Positions 55,015 through 64,000 of a stretch of 64,000 nt of DNA are shown here, in pieces. The stretch spans positions 268,627,662-268,691,661 of the forward strand of contig CM019064.1 in assembly GCA_009667805.1 (NCBI GenBank). Reading direction: 5' to 3'. The number at the start of each line of letters is the position of its first letter. Within the stretch, counting starts at the first letter, position 1. The DNA is from Leptobrachium leishanense. Lineage: Eukaryota; Chordata; Amphibia; Anura; Megophryidae. The notes beneath the pieces were generated by a model. The model saw only the letters and a list, made by a program, of their open reading frames with translations, was not told the origin of the DNA and ran no database searches. Made by a program: the position numbers and the translations under genes.

Positions 55015-56390
55015 TATCCTAGTCCAAGTTTACTATTCCTACTAAATGTGCAGCAGTAAATACTAGTCTGGTAGGGTCCTAATTAGTAGCACAAGAGCAT
55101 CTGTGAATGATATTTGTACTTGCACACCAAGCTGTAGGCTTTTTGTTTTTGTGCTTTTGCTGTGTGTTCAGACATCTGACACAACGAGCAGTCCATTTAT
55201 TCTCGCTTCGTTTTGACCTTTTGGTTGAGTGCATCCTGTTTACATTTGTTTTAAGGTCTTGCATTTTCTTAACAGGAATAAACACCGTCACAAGCTCAGT
55301 GTAATTAGATTGTAAACAAGTTGTTTTCTTTCTTTCTATACTGAAGGTTAAATTAATCCTCTAATATGGAAAGAAGTACTAGTCCTGTTATGTAACTAGT
55401 TTTAGCAGGTGATTACATATTTTTGTATACAAAATGAAGAAGCCTTTCTAATTTAAGCCTATATAATTAATGGAGGAGGACCAGAGCCATGGGAATTTAC
55501 CTCCTACCTCTGTCTCCAATTGTGAAGGTCTAGCTTGCTGGAATTCTGTGAAAGCTATAGTAATGTACATTCATTTCTCAAATAATTTTGTGTGTAGGTG
55601 GATAATGCCTACATTACTTACTATCCTTAACAATACCACAAGTAACACTGCTCAGAGCAGCAACATGACACTTGTATGTGGAAGGTGTAAGCAAGTGACA
55701 TGAGGAAGGCTGGTCACGTTGCTGTTAAGGGTTGTGTTTTATGTGGTACTAATCTCCCTGCACCTTGCTCTGCATCAGTGATGGAAACTTGGGTATCCCG
55801 TTACTTCATATGTGTTGGTAATACCATTAATCTTATACTTCCACTTGTTTGCTCCAGGGCTCAGTTTCCATTGACTTGTGAGGAGCCAGTGAGAGGAAAC
55901 ATTATACAGAGATCAATGTATTACAGAATGGATACATGTATAAAAGGTTTGTCAAAGCAATACATGGTATAAAATACCAGCTCATTTTATCTTTAACAAA
56001 GTGGCCCTTACTGACTTAATGGGTCCCGTATTTAGTTACCAAGTTTATTGTTCAGGCTGCTGGCTTTGCTATTCTTTATAATACATCCTGTGATTTTCAT
56101 TCAGCAGCATTCCACATGCACAGGTCAGTGCAGCATGTAACCGTAGTATGTCCAAATACAAGGGTTGGACATTTAAAGTGTCAAAGACATATTGGTTTGG
56201 AATTCTTTCATGTTTAGGTATGTCCTGGAAACCATGGACAATATAACCCCTACTCTTATGTAATAAAGTGATTGAAAAGAAGACTGCAATCTCAATACTT
56301 GACAGAAGCATTTTGAACATACCTTCTTTGTATCAGTTAGTAGAGATATAAAAAATAAGCATTCCATACTGTAATACTCAGCTGTTTAAC
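55015..56390. other. Repeat-poor intron sequence
   Basis: No element ends, satellites or coding signature recognised over about 1.4 kb. Confidence 0.4.
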
Positions 56391-56399
56391 CCCTTCCTG

Positions 56400-56675
56400 C
56401 CACATGATGACTGAGATCACAGTGCTGTGTAACCTAATCTCTCAGTCGCATTACTATTGCTGGGAAAATGTGTGTGCAGGGAGGTACATTATCTTTTTTT
56501 TTTCTCCTAAATGTGTGTATGCATATTTCACATCTGTTCGTTAAACCCGTATATATTGTATGCGTAGGTGTAGTAAATGAGAAAGATGGAAAATTATTGT
56601 TGCATACCGAAAACTGCAAAATTGTGTGGGACCTTTAGTACTAAACATGCAAAATGAGGCTGTGTCACTAAGGGG
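56400..56675. mobile_element. TTAA-flanked (piggyBac-like) MITE, copy 4
   Basis: 276 bp with TTAA exactly on both sides (56396-56399 and 56676-56679). Ends CCCCTTCCTGCCACATGATG and GGCTGTGTCACTAAGGGG. The interior does not match the other copies closely. Confidence 0.7.
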
Positions 56676-56679
56676 TTAA

Positions 56680-57180
56680 AACATTATAAAATATATATTT
56701 AAATAATAAAATACACCCCTTTCACAGCTTTTGATCAGAATTTAAAATCCAATGCAACTTATAAGATTTGTCTCCTTTTTTTTTCTCTTTGCTAGGTATG
56801 GGTGTATTCAAAGAAATACTGTGTGTGAAAGGGTCAGGTGCCATATAACCAATATTTTTAGAGGATTCTAAAACCTTTCTCATCAGCAGCATTAAAGGTG
56901 GATCCATAGTCTATATGCATGATGTTTGCGAATATCATTTGCTATGCTAATCCTTATTTTTCTATTGCATTAATTTTAAAACCCCTTTTGTAATGATCAG
57001 CCAATGTGGACATGGTTACAAATAGACTTACATCTGTTTACTGCAGATAAACAGTCTTTTAATATTTGTAAAGTTTAATTGAAGCGCTTACAGCAAAATG
57101 ATTACAGGAGTCATCATGTGAGCACGGACACTGCTCTTGTAGCAGCTACATTCTCATGGGGCTCCTGGGTGTTTTGATCT
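56680..57180. other. Intron sequence, no recognised element
   Basis: AT-rich, unrecognised. Confidence 0.35.
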
Positions 57181-57184
57181 TTCT

Positions 57185-57495
57185 TGTGTCCTCTCATCTC
57201 TTCCTATGGTTTCAATTATCACCTCTATGCCGGTGACACCCAAATCTTCCTTTCCTCTCCTGATCTCTCTCCTCCAGTGTTGGACCGTGTTACTGCCAGC
57301 CTGTCAGCTGTCTGACTGGAGGACTTCCTGTTTCCTAAAGCTCAATCTCTCAAAAATTTACCTTATCTTTCCTCCCTCCAAGACCTCAATTTCTGTGCCC
57401 ATTTCCCTTCAGGTGAATGGGGCCACCATTACTTCTACCTCTCAGGCTCGTTGCCTTGGGGTCCTCTTGGACTCCAATCTATCCTTTACTCCTCA
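57185..57495 (+). mobile_element. L2/CR1-like LINE, RT segment left of solo LTR
   Basis: The reverse-transcriptase palm begins at HLFLWFQLSPLC-like text; the catalytic box is changed to YAGDTQ-type, so it is dead. It continues through a thumb-start region (QARCLGVLLDSNLSFTPHV). It is broken by an LTR at 57496 and resumes at 58075. Confidence 0.78.
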
Positions 57496-58074
57496 TGTCA
57501 CAAACGGGCATCATTTTCTGCAAGCAGTGTGTAAGATTTTAAACGCAGAATTGGTGGGGTTTTTTTTCCTCTTGTCTTTGCAACGGTGTTTGCAAAGCAA
57601 GGCCACTGGTATTTACAACCCTCTCATCTGATCTGCTCTCTGGGGCTGAAGGGAAACTTGAGACCTGAACCAAATGGATTGGGGGTGTTGGACAAAGAGC
57701 AAGCGCTCACTGTACAATTTGTATTTCGGCAAAAGACTTGGAGTGGGTAACATCTAAAATCTTCTGGGACATTTGAAATCTGGAAATACCCATGGAAGCG
57801 CCTAATGCAAGTTAGGTTTTCTATGTAAGTCCCATTTTATTTAAAGAACTGTATTTGCACATTTTCGTATATTTTGTATGTCTTGTTTTTATGTGATACT
57901 GGCACTGTTTAAAGTTTGTAGTTTTATCCTTTTCCATTAAAGCTTTAAAACCCAGTATTGGGCCCTGAGAGTGGGTAGAGTTAGTAAGTCCAGAGGCTTG
58001 GAGCTGTAACCCCTTGTACGCTTTCCCTTCGCACATCACGACAGGGTAGGTAGCTTTTTTTTCTTTCCGTGACA
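57496..58074. mobile_element. Solo LTR, 579 bp
   Basis: Begins TGTCACAAACGGGC and ends TTTCCGTGACA, with a perfect 5-bp duplication CCTCA (57491-57495 and 58075-58079). The terminal TGTCAC/GTGACA inverted repeat and TG...CA ends are diagnostic. An ATTAAAGC-type signal lies at about 57936. Five bp favours Ty3/gypsy or BEL rather than gamma-type retroviruses. No internal genes. Confidence 0.8.
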
Positions 58075-58885
58075 CCTCACATTCAGTCTCTAACCAAATC
58101 TTGCTACTTTCACCTAACAAAATATTGCACGCGGCCGTCGCTTTCTTAATCCAGACTCTGTTAAAATGCTCGTCCAAGCTCTTATTATCTCCCGCCTTGA
58201 CTACTTCAACCTCCTTCTCTCCAGCCTTAAGAGATCCCAGATTATCCCTCTGCAGTCTGTAATGAACGCCTGTGCCAGACTCGTACACCTCACCTCCCGC
58301 ATCTCTCACACCTCACCCCTCTGTCAATCTCTACACTGGTTCCCTGTTTCCTTTAGAATCAATTTCAAATTACTGGAGCTCACTTACAAAGCTCTCCATA
58401 ACCGCTCCCCTGCCTATATTTCCTCCCTTATTAGCAGGTATATTCCATCCCGACCACTTCTCTCTGCCAATGCTCTGATGTTATCTGCTCCTCCTACCCT
58501 CACGCTCAACTCTCACCTTCAGGACTACTCCCCAGCTGCCCCCTTTCTATGGAACTCCCTCCCTTGCAACATTAGACTCTCCCCGTCTCTCTAGTCCTTC
58601 AAAAAGTCCTTGAACGCATTACTTTAGAGAAGCCTATTGGCTTACACCATGATCTTCCCATTGTCCTTTCCTCTTCCCATTCAGCCGTCCTGCAACCCGC
58701 CACTTCACCTACCCTATTCACCCTCACCTAATGGGTTAACCCTCTCCTCTTAGATTGTAAGCTCTCGAGCAGGGTCCTCCCTCCTTCTGTTCCATGTGTG
58801 TAATATATATGTATATTTGTTATTCTGTCGCTCCCATTATACAGCGCTAAGGAATTTGTTGCCGCTTTATAAATACTTGTAACTT
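58075..58885 (+). mobile_element. L2/CR1-like LINE, 3' segment right of solo LTR
   Basis: The thumb and C-terminal region are readable as 142 codons (LVQALIISRLDYFNLLLSSL to FLWNSLPCNIRLSPSL). The 3' UTR follows with CTCTTAGATTGTAAGCTCTC and ATTATACAGCGCTAAGGAAT, ending in an ATAAATACTTGTAA tail. It joins 57185-57495 when the LTR is ignored. Confidence 0.82.
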
Positions 58886-58889
58886 TAAT

Positions 58890-60180
58890 ACTGTCCTGAC
58901 AAAATGTTGACTCAATTGGTACCCAATGGATTTTTTTTTTTCCCCTCCATAGACTAACACGGTATGGCAAGTCTAAAAAACCCAGCCTGCGCCAAACATT
59001 AAATCACTCCCACTCTTTACATATCTTTTATATTTTTTATTAATAATATTTTATAAAGATGTGAAAGTAAACTAAACATTTTCACATTTAACTTGGAATC
59101 CATTAGATATTGTTATTCCAATATAATATTTCTAACCACTGGCGAATCTAGGGAGGGGGCATGTGGTCCCCCATCCCCTGAGCTGCAATCCCATTGTAAG
59201 AGATACAGGTGGCCTTTGGATATTTGATCCACTGTCTCTCCGGTACCATACACCCTACATGGTCAAGTGAGGTGGGAAGAAATTCTTGGAAAGGCTGCAG
59301 TCTGAACATTTCAGTGATGCCTAGCATGTCCATGTAAAACTTGGAAAGAGAACTTACAAATAGATAAAAATTTGTCAGCCCCCCTATATTTCCCTTAAAA
59401 AATGCAATAACAGGTTCAGGGGTTGTTTGTGTTTTTTTATACTGGTACTCTGTCAAATATATAACACGTTTGGATAAGATGTGGAGAAATAGCATTACAA
59501 GGTGGAAATGATTGAAATCATGCAGCCTACTTTACTTGTGAACCTCTTCTGCCTACTGTAATATCTTTCTTGCAAAGTCAAACTAGAGCAAAAAACAAAT
59601 CCTAAATTTAAAAAATTGAGCAGTCTTTTTTTGCTTAACTCATGGATGTTTTGGCTTGGTCCTCTGCGACTTCTGTAGTATCAGACCAGCAAAACCAAAA
59701 AAGACAGGAAATGTTGTGAGCTAAGATGTTTGATCTTGTTCTGTTGACAGATTCACTCACTTGTCACCGCCAGCTCTGGTTTCTGGTTATATTGTGTTGA
59801 ATAGTTGATAAAAAATTAATATATAGATGTGTGTATGTAATCCATGTTTAGTTTTATGTAATGCAATTTAGTTGCAGTATTGTTTAGTGAAATTCAAAGA
59901 GTAACAATGTATATATTTTAGAAGTAATATCTAATTTCTAACAACCAGCAAAAATCTGTTGACAATTGGGTATAATTTATTACGACTTCCGTTTTTAGTC
60001 TAGAAAAATCCTTTTATGCTTTTTAAAAATAAGCCGTTTGTTCCTTTTATGACTTGAAAACTTGTCTTGTATATAAAGGCAGTTTTTTATTTCAACTTAC
60101 ACGTGTGTAAAATTTCCAAGATTTTACTGTATTAAAAAAAAAAAATTGCAGTTGGGATTTTATTTACAAACGCCTAAAGA
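58890..60180. other. Repeat-poor intron sequence before exon 2
   Basis: AT-rich; the only simple run is A at 60135-60145. No coding signature. Confidence 0.4.
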
Positions 60181-60186
60181 TCTATG

Positions 60187-60325
60187 CACCTATCCTACAG
60201 TTTAGTATATATAATACTTACTGGTGGTATACATAACATTGATTTTATTATTGCTTAATAAAGGTTCTGTTTTATGTATACCACCAGCACCCATATATCT
60301 CTATGGTGTGAACTGTAGGATAGGT
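60187..60325. repeat. Stem-loop 140 bases upstream of CBLB exon 2
   Basis: ACCTATCCTACAGTTTA and ACTGGTGGTATACATAA pair with TTATGTATACCACCAG and AACTGTAGGATAGGT across a loop of about 35 bases. It is probably a small MITE. It lies between the likely branch region and upstream intron. Confidence 0.65.
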
Positions 60326-60465
60326 GTTTATCATTTGGTGTTTTTTTTGTTGTTTGTTTGTTTGGTTTTTGAGGTTCACCTGTTTTGTGTTTTGTTTTTT
60401 TCCCTTTGAGTGGATCTTACATCTGTTGGTTTTTCTAATCTGATTTTATTTTGTACCATTTTTAG

Positions 60466-60716
60466 GTAAGATTGTGCCAAAATCCCAAACTCCAGCTGAA
60501 GAACAGCCCTCCATACATACTTGATATATTGCCTGACACATATCAACATTTACGACTTATATTGAGCAAGTATGATGAGAACCAGAAGCTTGTGCAGCTC
60601 AGCGAGAATGAGTATTTTAAAATCTACATAGACAGCTTAATGAAGAAATCAAAGAGGGCCATCAGACTCTTCAAGGAAGGGAAGGAGCGAATGTATGAGG
60701 AACAGTCTCAGGAAAG
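60466..60716 (+). CDS. CBLB: CBLB, coding exon 2 (four-helix bundle)
   Basis: This exon encodes residues 64-146 plus two bases of codon 147, continuing the tyrosine-kinase-binding domain's four-helix bundle: [80 protein letters not shown]. The residues [14 protein letters not shown] and [13 protein letters not shown] fit Cbl-b rather than c-Cbl. The acceptor is TTTTTAG after a T-rich tract (60429-60465); the exon begins GTAAGATTG, coding V-R-L, and restores the VR pair required after exon 1. The donor is GTAACT at 60717. The exon's 251 bases leave phase 2. No internal stop or frameshift is present, in contrast to all other coding sequence in the window, which indicates selection. The remainder of the gene (EF-hand, SH2-like, RING and UBA regions) lies beyond the window. 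Confidence 0.95.
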
Positions 60717-61445
60717 GTAACTGGTTACGCATATTCTACTTTAGTATGTGGCACTTTTTCGGAATGGAGTGTTTCCTTAACTTTTTTTTTCCTGGAAAAC
60801 CAAATCCCCGAATTTTATTTTTTTCTGTGTAGTTCACAAATTTGTTTGTAATTTTATTTTTACTTGCCATGTTGCCCTGAAATCTACACGTGACGGAGTG
60901 GTCACAATTCATTGTCTTATAGTGGAGAAAAAGGAAATTTCTACTTTTTTGAGTCCTAATGTGGTTAGGTCGGTGAAACTTTATTTTCTTATTAGAAGTG
61001 TTCTCTATGTTGATCATGTTCGTTTGGGTATGTGACTGTTTTAAATGTTCATACAGAGGGCCAGTTTGCTGTGATTTGTATGTTTGTGTTTATTGTATGT
61101 TTATGTTGATTGGTGTTGCATGTGTTTTTATTTCTATATTGTGTGAATTTAATTTTGTAATGTTGACATAGCATGTATATATTCGAGTTAGAACCTTTCC
61201 TGCACGTGGATGACTCCCTAAGACCATCACTTTGCTGTAAATCAAGCTAATTGATAATGGGTGCAACTCCAGGAAACGTCAGCAGTCAATCTCGACACTC
61301 TTGCAAGGGTTTGGATTATGGCTTGCCCGATCTCACGTCCAGGATCTTATTACTTATGGTAGATTTAATGTGTTTTTACTTGGATAGACCCTTCATTTTG
61401 GGGTCTTGCATGTCAGTAAGTGACATCTGTAGCATGTTTGAGACC
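60717..61445 (+). other. CBLB: CBLB intron 2, first part
   Basis: Intron text after the GTAACT donor. No element recognised until the Tc1 copy at 61448. Confidence 0.6.
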
Positions 61446-61447
61446 TA

Positions 61448-63048
61448 CAGTTGTGTTCCAAATTATTCAACCCCCACTGAAATTGAGTGTTTTGGCCAGT
61501 TTGACATTGATTTTGATCATTCAGTCATCTTGCTTACAATTAAATCAAAGAGGCACGTGTAGGTCAGACAAATATAACATAACATTTATAATGAAATAAC
61601 CACAAATGTCTTTTCTGTGCTCACATCGTTATCAGTTTTATTCAACCCCCAAGTGACATTCAATCTTAGTACTTAGTACAACATCCTTTTACAGTTATAA
61701 CCGCTTTTAAACGTGAAGCATAGCTTGACACAAGTGTCTTGCAGCGATCTACGGGTATCTTCGCCCATTCGTCATGGGCAAAAGCCTCCAGTTCAGTCAC
61801 ATTCTTAGGCTTGCGCACTGCAACTGCTTTAAGTCCCACCAGAGGTTCTCAATCGGATTTAAGTCAGGTGACTGCGATGGCCACTCCAAAATGTTCCAGC
61901 CTTTAATCTGCAACCATGCTCTAGTGGACTTGGAGGTATGCTTGGGATCATTGTCCTGTTGAAAGGTCCAAAGCCTCAGGTTTGTGACGGACTGCATCAC
62001 ATTGTCATCCAATATCTCCTGGTACTGAAGAGAATTCATGGTACCTTGCACACGCTGAAGTTTCCCTGTACCTGCAGAAGCAAAACAGCCCCAAAGCATG
62101 ATTGACCCCCCCGCCATGCTTGACAGTAGGCAAGGTGTTCTTTTCTTCATAGGCCTTGTTCTTCCTCCTCCAAACATAGCGTTGATCCATGGCCCGAACA
62201 GTTCTAATTTTGTTTCATCAGTCCACAGAACACTATCCCAAAACTTCTGTGGTTTGTCCACATGACTTTTGGCATACTGCAGTCGACTCTTCTTATTCTT
62301 TGGAGACAGAAGGGGTGCACCTGGGAGTTCTGGCATGGAGGCCTTCATTACGCAGTGTGCGCCGTATTGTCTGAGCTGAAACTTCAGTACCCACATCTGA
62401 CAAATCTTTTCTCAGTTCCTCAGCAGTCACACGGGGACTTTTCTCCACTCTACGCTTCAGGTAGCGCACAGCAGTCGAAGTCAGCATCTTCTTTCTGCCA
62501 CGACCAGGTAGCGTTTCAACAGTGCCCTTTGCCTTGAATTTGCGAATGATGCTTCCTATGGTCTCTCTTGGTATGTTTAACATCTTTGCAATCTTCTTAT
62601 AGCCATTGCCCTTCCTGTGAAGAGTAATCACCTCTTCTCTTGTCTTCCTGGACCATTCTCTTGACTTCACCATGTTTGTAACCACACCAGTAAATGTCTA
62701 GAAGGAGCTGAGTATCAGTCATTTTAAAGCTGCCTAATTGGTGCTTATTATGCTTTATTGCTGCTCCGTGACATCCACAGGTGTTTTCAATACCTGATTG
62801 AAAACACTTGAATGAACCTCTGTTCTTCAGAGTGGTAGTCTTTAAGGGGTTGAATAATTGTGTCAATGAAGAATTCACAAAAGAAACATTTACTACTGTA
62901 TTACAAAACCAATTGATGTCATTTTAGTTGCATATGGTTCTTTAAATAGTCCTTTGTAGGATTTCATTCTGAATACAATTACAAATGTACACTAAATTCC
63001 CTAAAACCCTTTACAGCATTGGGGGTTGAATAATTTTGAACACAACTG
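61448..63048 (-). mobile_element. Tc1/mariner (Tc1-like) transposon, copy 2
   Basis: 1,601 bp flanked by TA (61446-61447 and 63049-63050). Its terminal repeats, CAGTTGTGTTCCAAATTATT and the complement of AATAATTTTGAACACAACTG, are the same as in copy 1. Same orientation as copy 1. Small deletions relative to copy 1 account for the 21-bp length difference. Confidence 0.9.
61797..62685 (-). pseudogene. Tc1-like transposase, multiply frameshifted
   Basis: Same protein as at 4886-5925 and nearly identical. It starts at 62685 (MVTNMVKSREWSRKT). Breaks relative to copy 1: near 62310 (RCTPSVSKE frame end), a one-base loss near 62190 in the GPMDQRYVW region, a C-tract of about seven at 62106-62112, and a four-residue region shortened before WTFQQDNDPKHTS. 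All three catalytic residues (TDETKLE, QQDNDPKH, PDLNPIENLWWDL) survive in separate frames. More damaged than copy 1. Confidence 0.88.
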
Positions 63049-63050
63049 TA

Positions 63051-64000
63051 TGTGTGACTGGTTTTGCTCTTGGTGTCTCATTCTGGATTGCAGACATAGA
63101 ATAGCTGTCCTCTCTGATCTGTAGATATACTGATTGTAAAATTTGCGTGGATGTTCCTCTGTTTTTGCACTGTCAAGCCTGAGATACACTCAGCGCACAG
63201 CGTAGCGAAGCAAACATTTTTCAGGCTTGACTTGACTCCGCACTGCCTCACAGCCAGTCCACACTGGATTACGTTTGCTTCTCTCCACACTGGACAGGAA
63301 TCCAATACTCTGCTTCATTGGATGAGAAAGAAACATTTCTCAAGTTTGATCTGCAAAGTCCATTTCATAGAAAAAAACAAGTTTATTGTAAAACAACTTT
63401 CGAATTACAATGTACAACATGCCAAAATTTTATTTTCACAAAGTGCATGTCATATAGGCAAGCTCTAAACTCTACTTCTATCAGCTGCCCAACCGTACTG
63501 TTACATCATGTCCACTTATAAATTACTGCCAAATTATTCGGACTAGTATAAAAAGTATCAGTAGGTGGAAAGAATCCTAATCACATAGCACCCTCCATGT
63601 CTTATATACTATATAATTTAATTAGTTTCACCGATACCACTTTAGGACCGAGTACAAGTACCAATACTTTGTTTCAGGCACTCACCTATACTTTTATTTC
63701 AAGTCACGTGACTGCTTTCCAATAAATAATTTGGGATTTTTGCTGAAAACCTGTCCAATTTATGTTAACATTGAAATGTATGGCCAGACACCCCATTTAC
63801 TCACTGCAAAGCCTGCACACACCCTGACCACACAGACTCCACACCTCATCTCGGATATATATGTATACCCACTCAGATACATATACACAGACCACAGACC
63901 TCCAGGCCACTGCCAGAGTTTAAATCGCCAATGACATCCAGAGTCAGAGTGGCGTTAGGAGGCCTCTTCCCCCTTCCCCTGGGGGTGACTCGATGGTAGG
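63051..64000 (+). other. CBLB intron 2, unrecognised sequence
   Basis: Non-coding DNA without terminal repeats. An ACACAGACCACAGACCTCC-type low-complexity patch near 63880. Confidence 0.4.

Larger units (their letters stand above)
17162..60465 (+). other. CBLB: CBLB intron 1 (43.3 kb)
   Basis: Bounded by GTGAGA at 17162 and TTTTTAG at 60465. Joining the exons restores an uninterrupted reading frame across the conserved MDKV/VRLCQ junction. The intron is largely built of mobile elements and satellites described separately; no other gene was recognised inside it on either strand. Confidence 0.9.

Noticed and set aside
57821..58309. 162-codon minus-strand frame
   Set aside because: It runs across the border between a solo LTR and a plus-strand LINE, so it is a shadow frame.
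16973..60716. c-Cbl (CBL) as the gene
   Set aside because: Exon 1 lacks the histidine-rich start of c-Cbl and the NPRKGRILG and [12 protein letters not shown] text is Cbl-b-like; exon 2 residues agree.

Overview
The window is vertebrate nuclear DNA, most likely from an anuran amphibian. It carries the first two coding exons of one protein gene, CBLB (an E3 ubiquitin ligase of the Cbl family), on the + strand. Coding exon 1 is at 16973-17161 and the next exon at 60466-60716. They are separated by a 43.3-kb intron with consistent GT...AG borders and matching phase. Everything upstream of about 16.6 kb is 5' flank, and everything after 60716 is the start of the next intron. No RNA gene, CRISPR array or bacterial-type operon was seen. 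The frog assignment is an inference from the repeat types: L2/CR1-like LINEs ending near a TTGTACAGCGCTGCGGAAT-type tail, L1/Tx1-type LINE pieces, Tc1 elements, PIF/Harbinger MITEs beginning GGCCCCGTTCACACTG, and TTAA-flanked MITEs beginning CCCCTTAAGG.

Layout. 0-0.7 kb: two Harbinger-like MITEs inserted into a tRNA-derived SINE. 1.8-2.7 kb: a SINE and two palindromic MITEs. 4.7-11.7 kb: a dense run made of a Tc1 element, a short LTR-like insert, a hAT element, a TTAA MITE, and a minus-strand L2-like LINE split by two solo LTRs. 12.2-16.3 kb: MITEs and a LINE tail. 16.6-17.2 kb: CpG-rich CBLB 5' end and coding exon 1. 17.2-18.5 kb: a large G-rich minisatellite starting a few dozen bases into intron 1. 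19-25.9 kb: MITEs. 25.9-28.6 kb: repeat-poor. 28.6-36.3 kb: Harbinger MITEs, an L1/Tx1 piece without a 3' end, a 704-bp double inverted repeat, and an L1-like non-autonomous element with a 228-codon ORF. 36.3-41.4 kb: a minus-strand LINE, then two adjacent hAT elements with perfect 8-bp target duplications, the second carrying an L2 insertion. 42-51 kb: palindromic MITEs, an L2 fragment and a second copy of the 1.06-kb LTR. 53-58.9 kb: further MITEs and an L2 copy split by a 579-bp solo LTR. 60.2-60.7 kb: a stem-loop and CBLB exon 2. 61.4-63.0 kb: a second Tc1 copy.

The only functional gene supported is CBLB. All other coding potential belongs to decayed or non-autonomous mobile elements. The strongest structural evidence is a set of matched target-site duplications read directly at element borders. 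The most unusual items are the minisatellite abutting the CBLB splice donor, the 704-bp inverted repeat with 6-bp flanking repeats, the L1-like element with an unrecognised ORF, and an L1/Tx1 insertion that keeps its 5' end but lacks a 3' end. Family names for non-coding repeats rest on terminal motifs and duplication lengths; no database search was possible.
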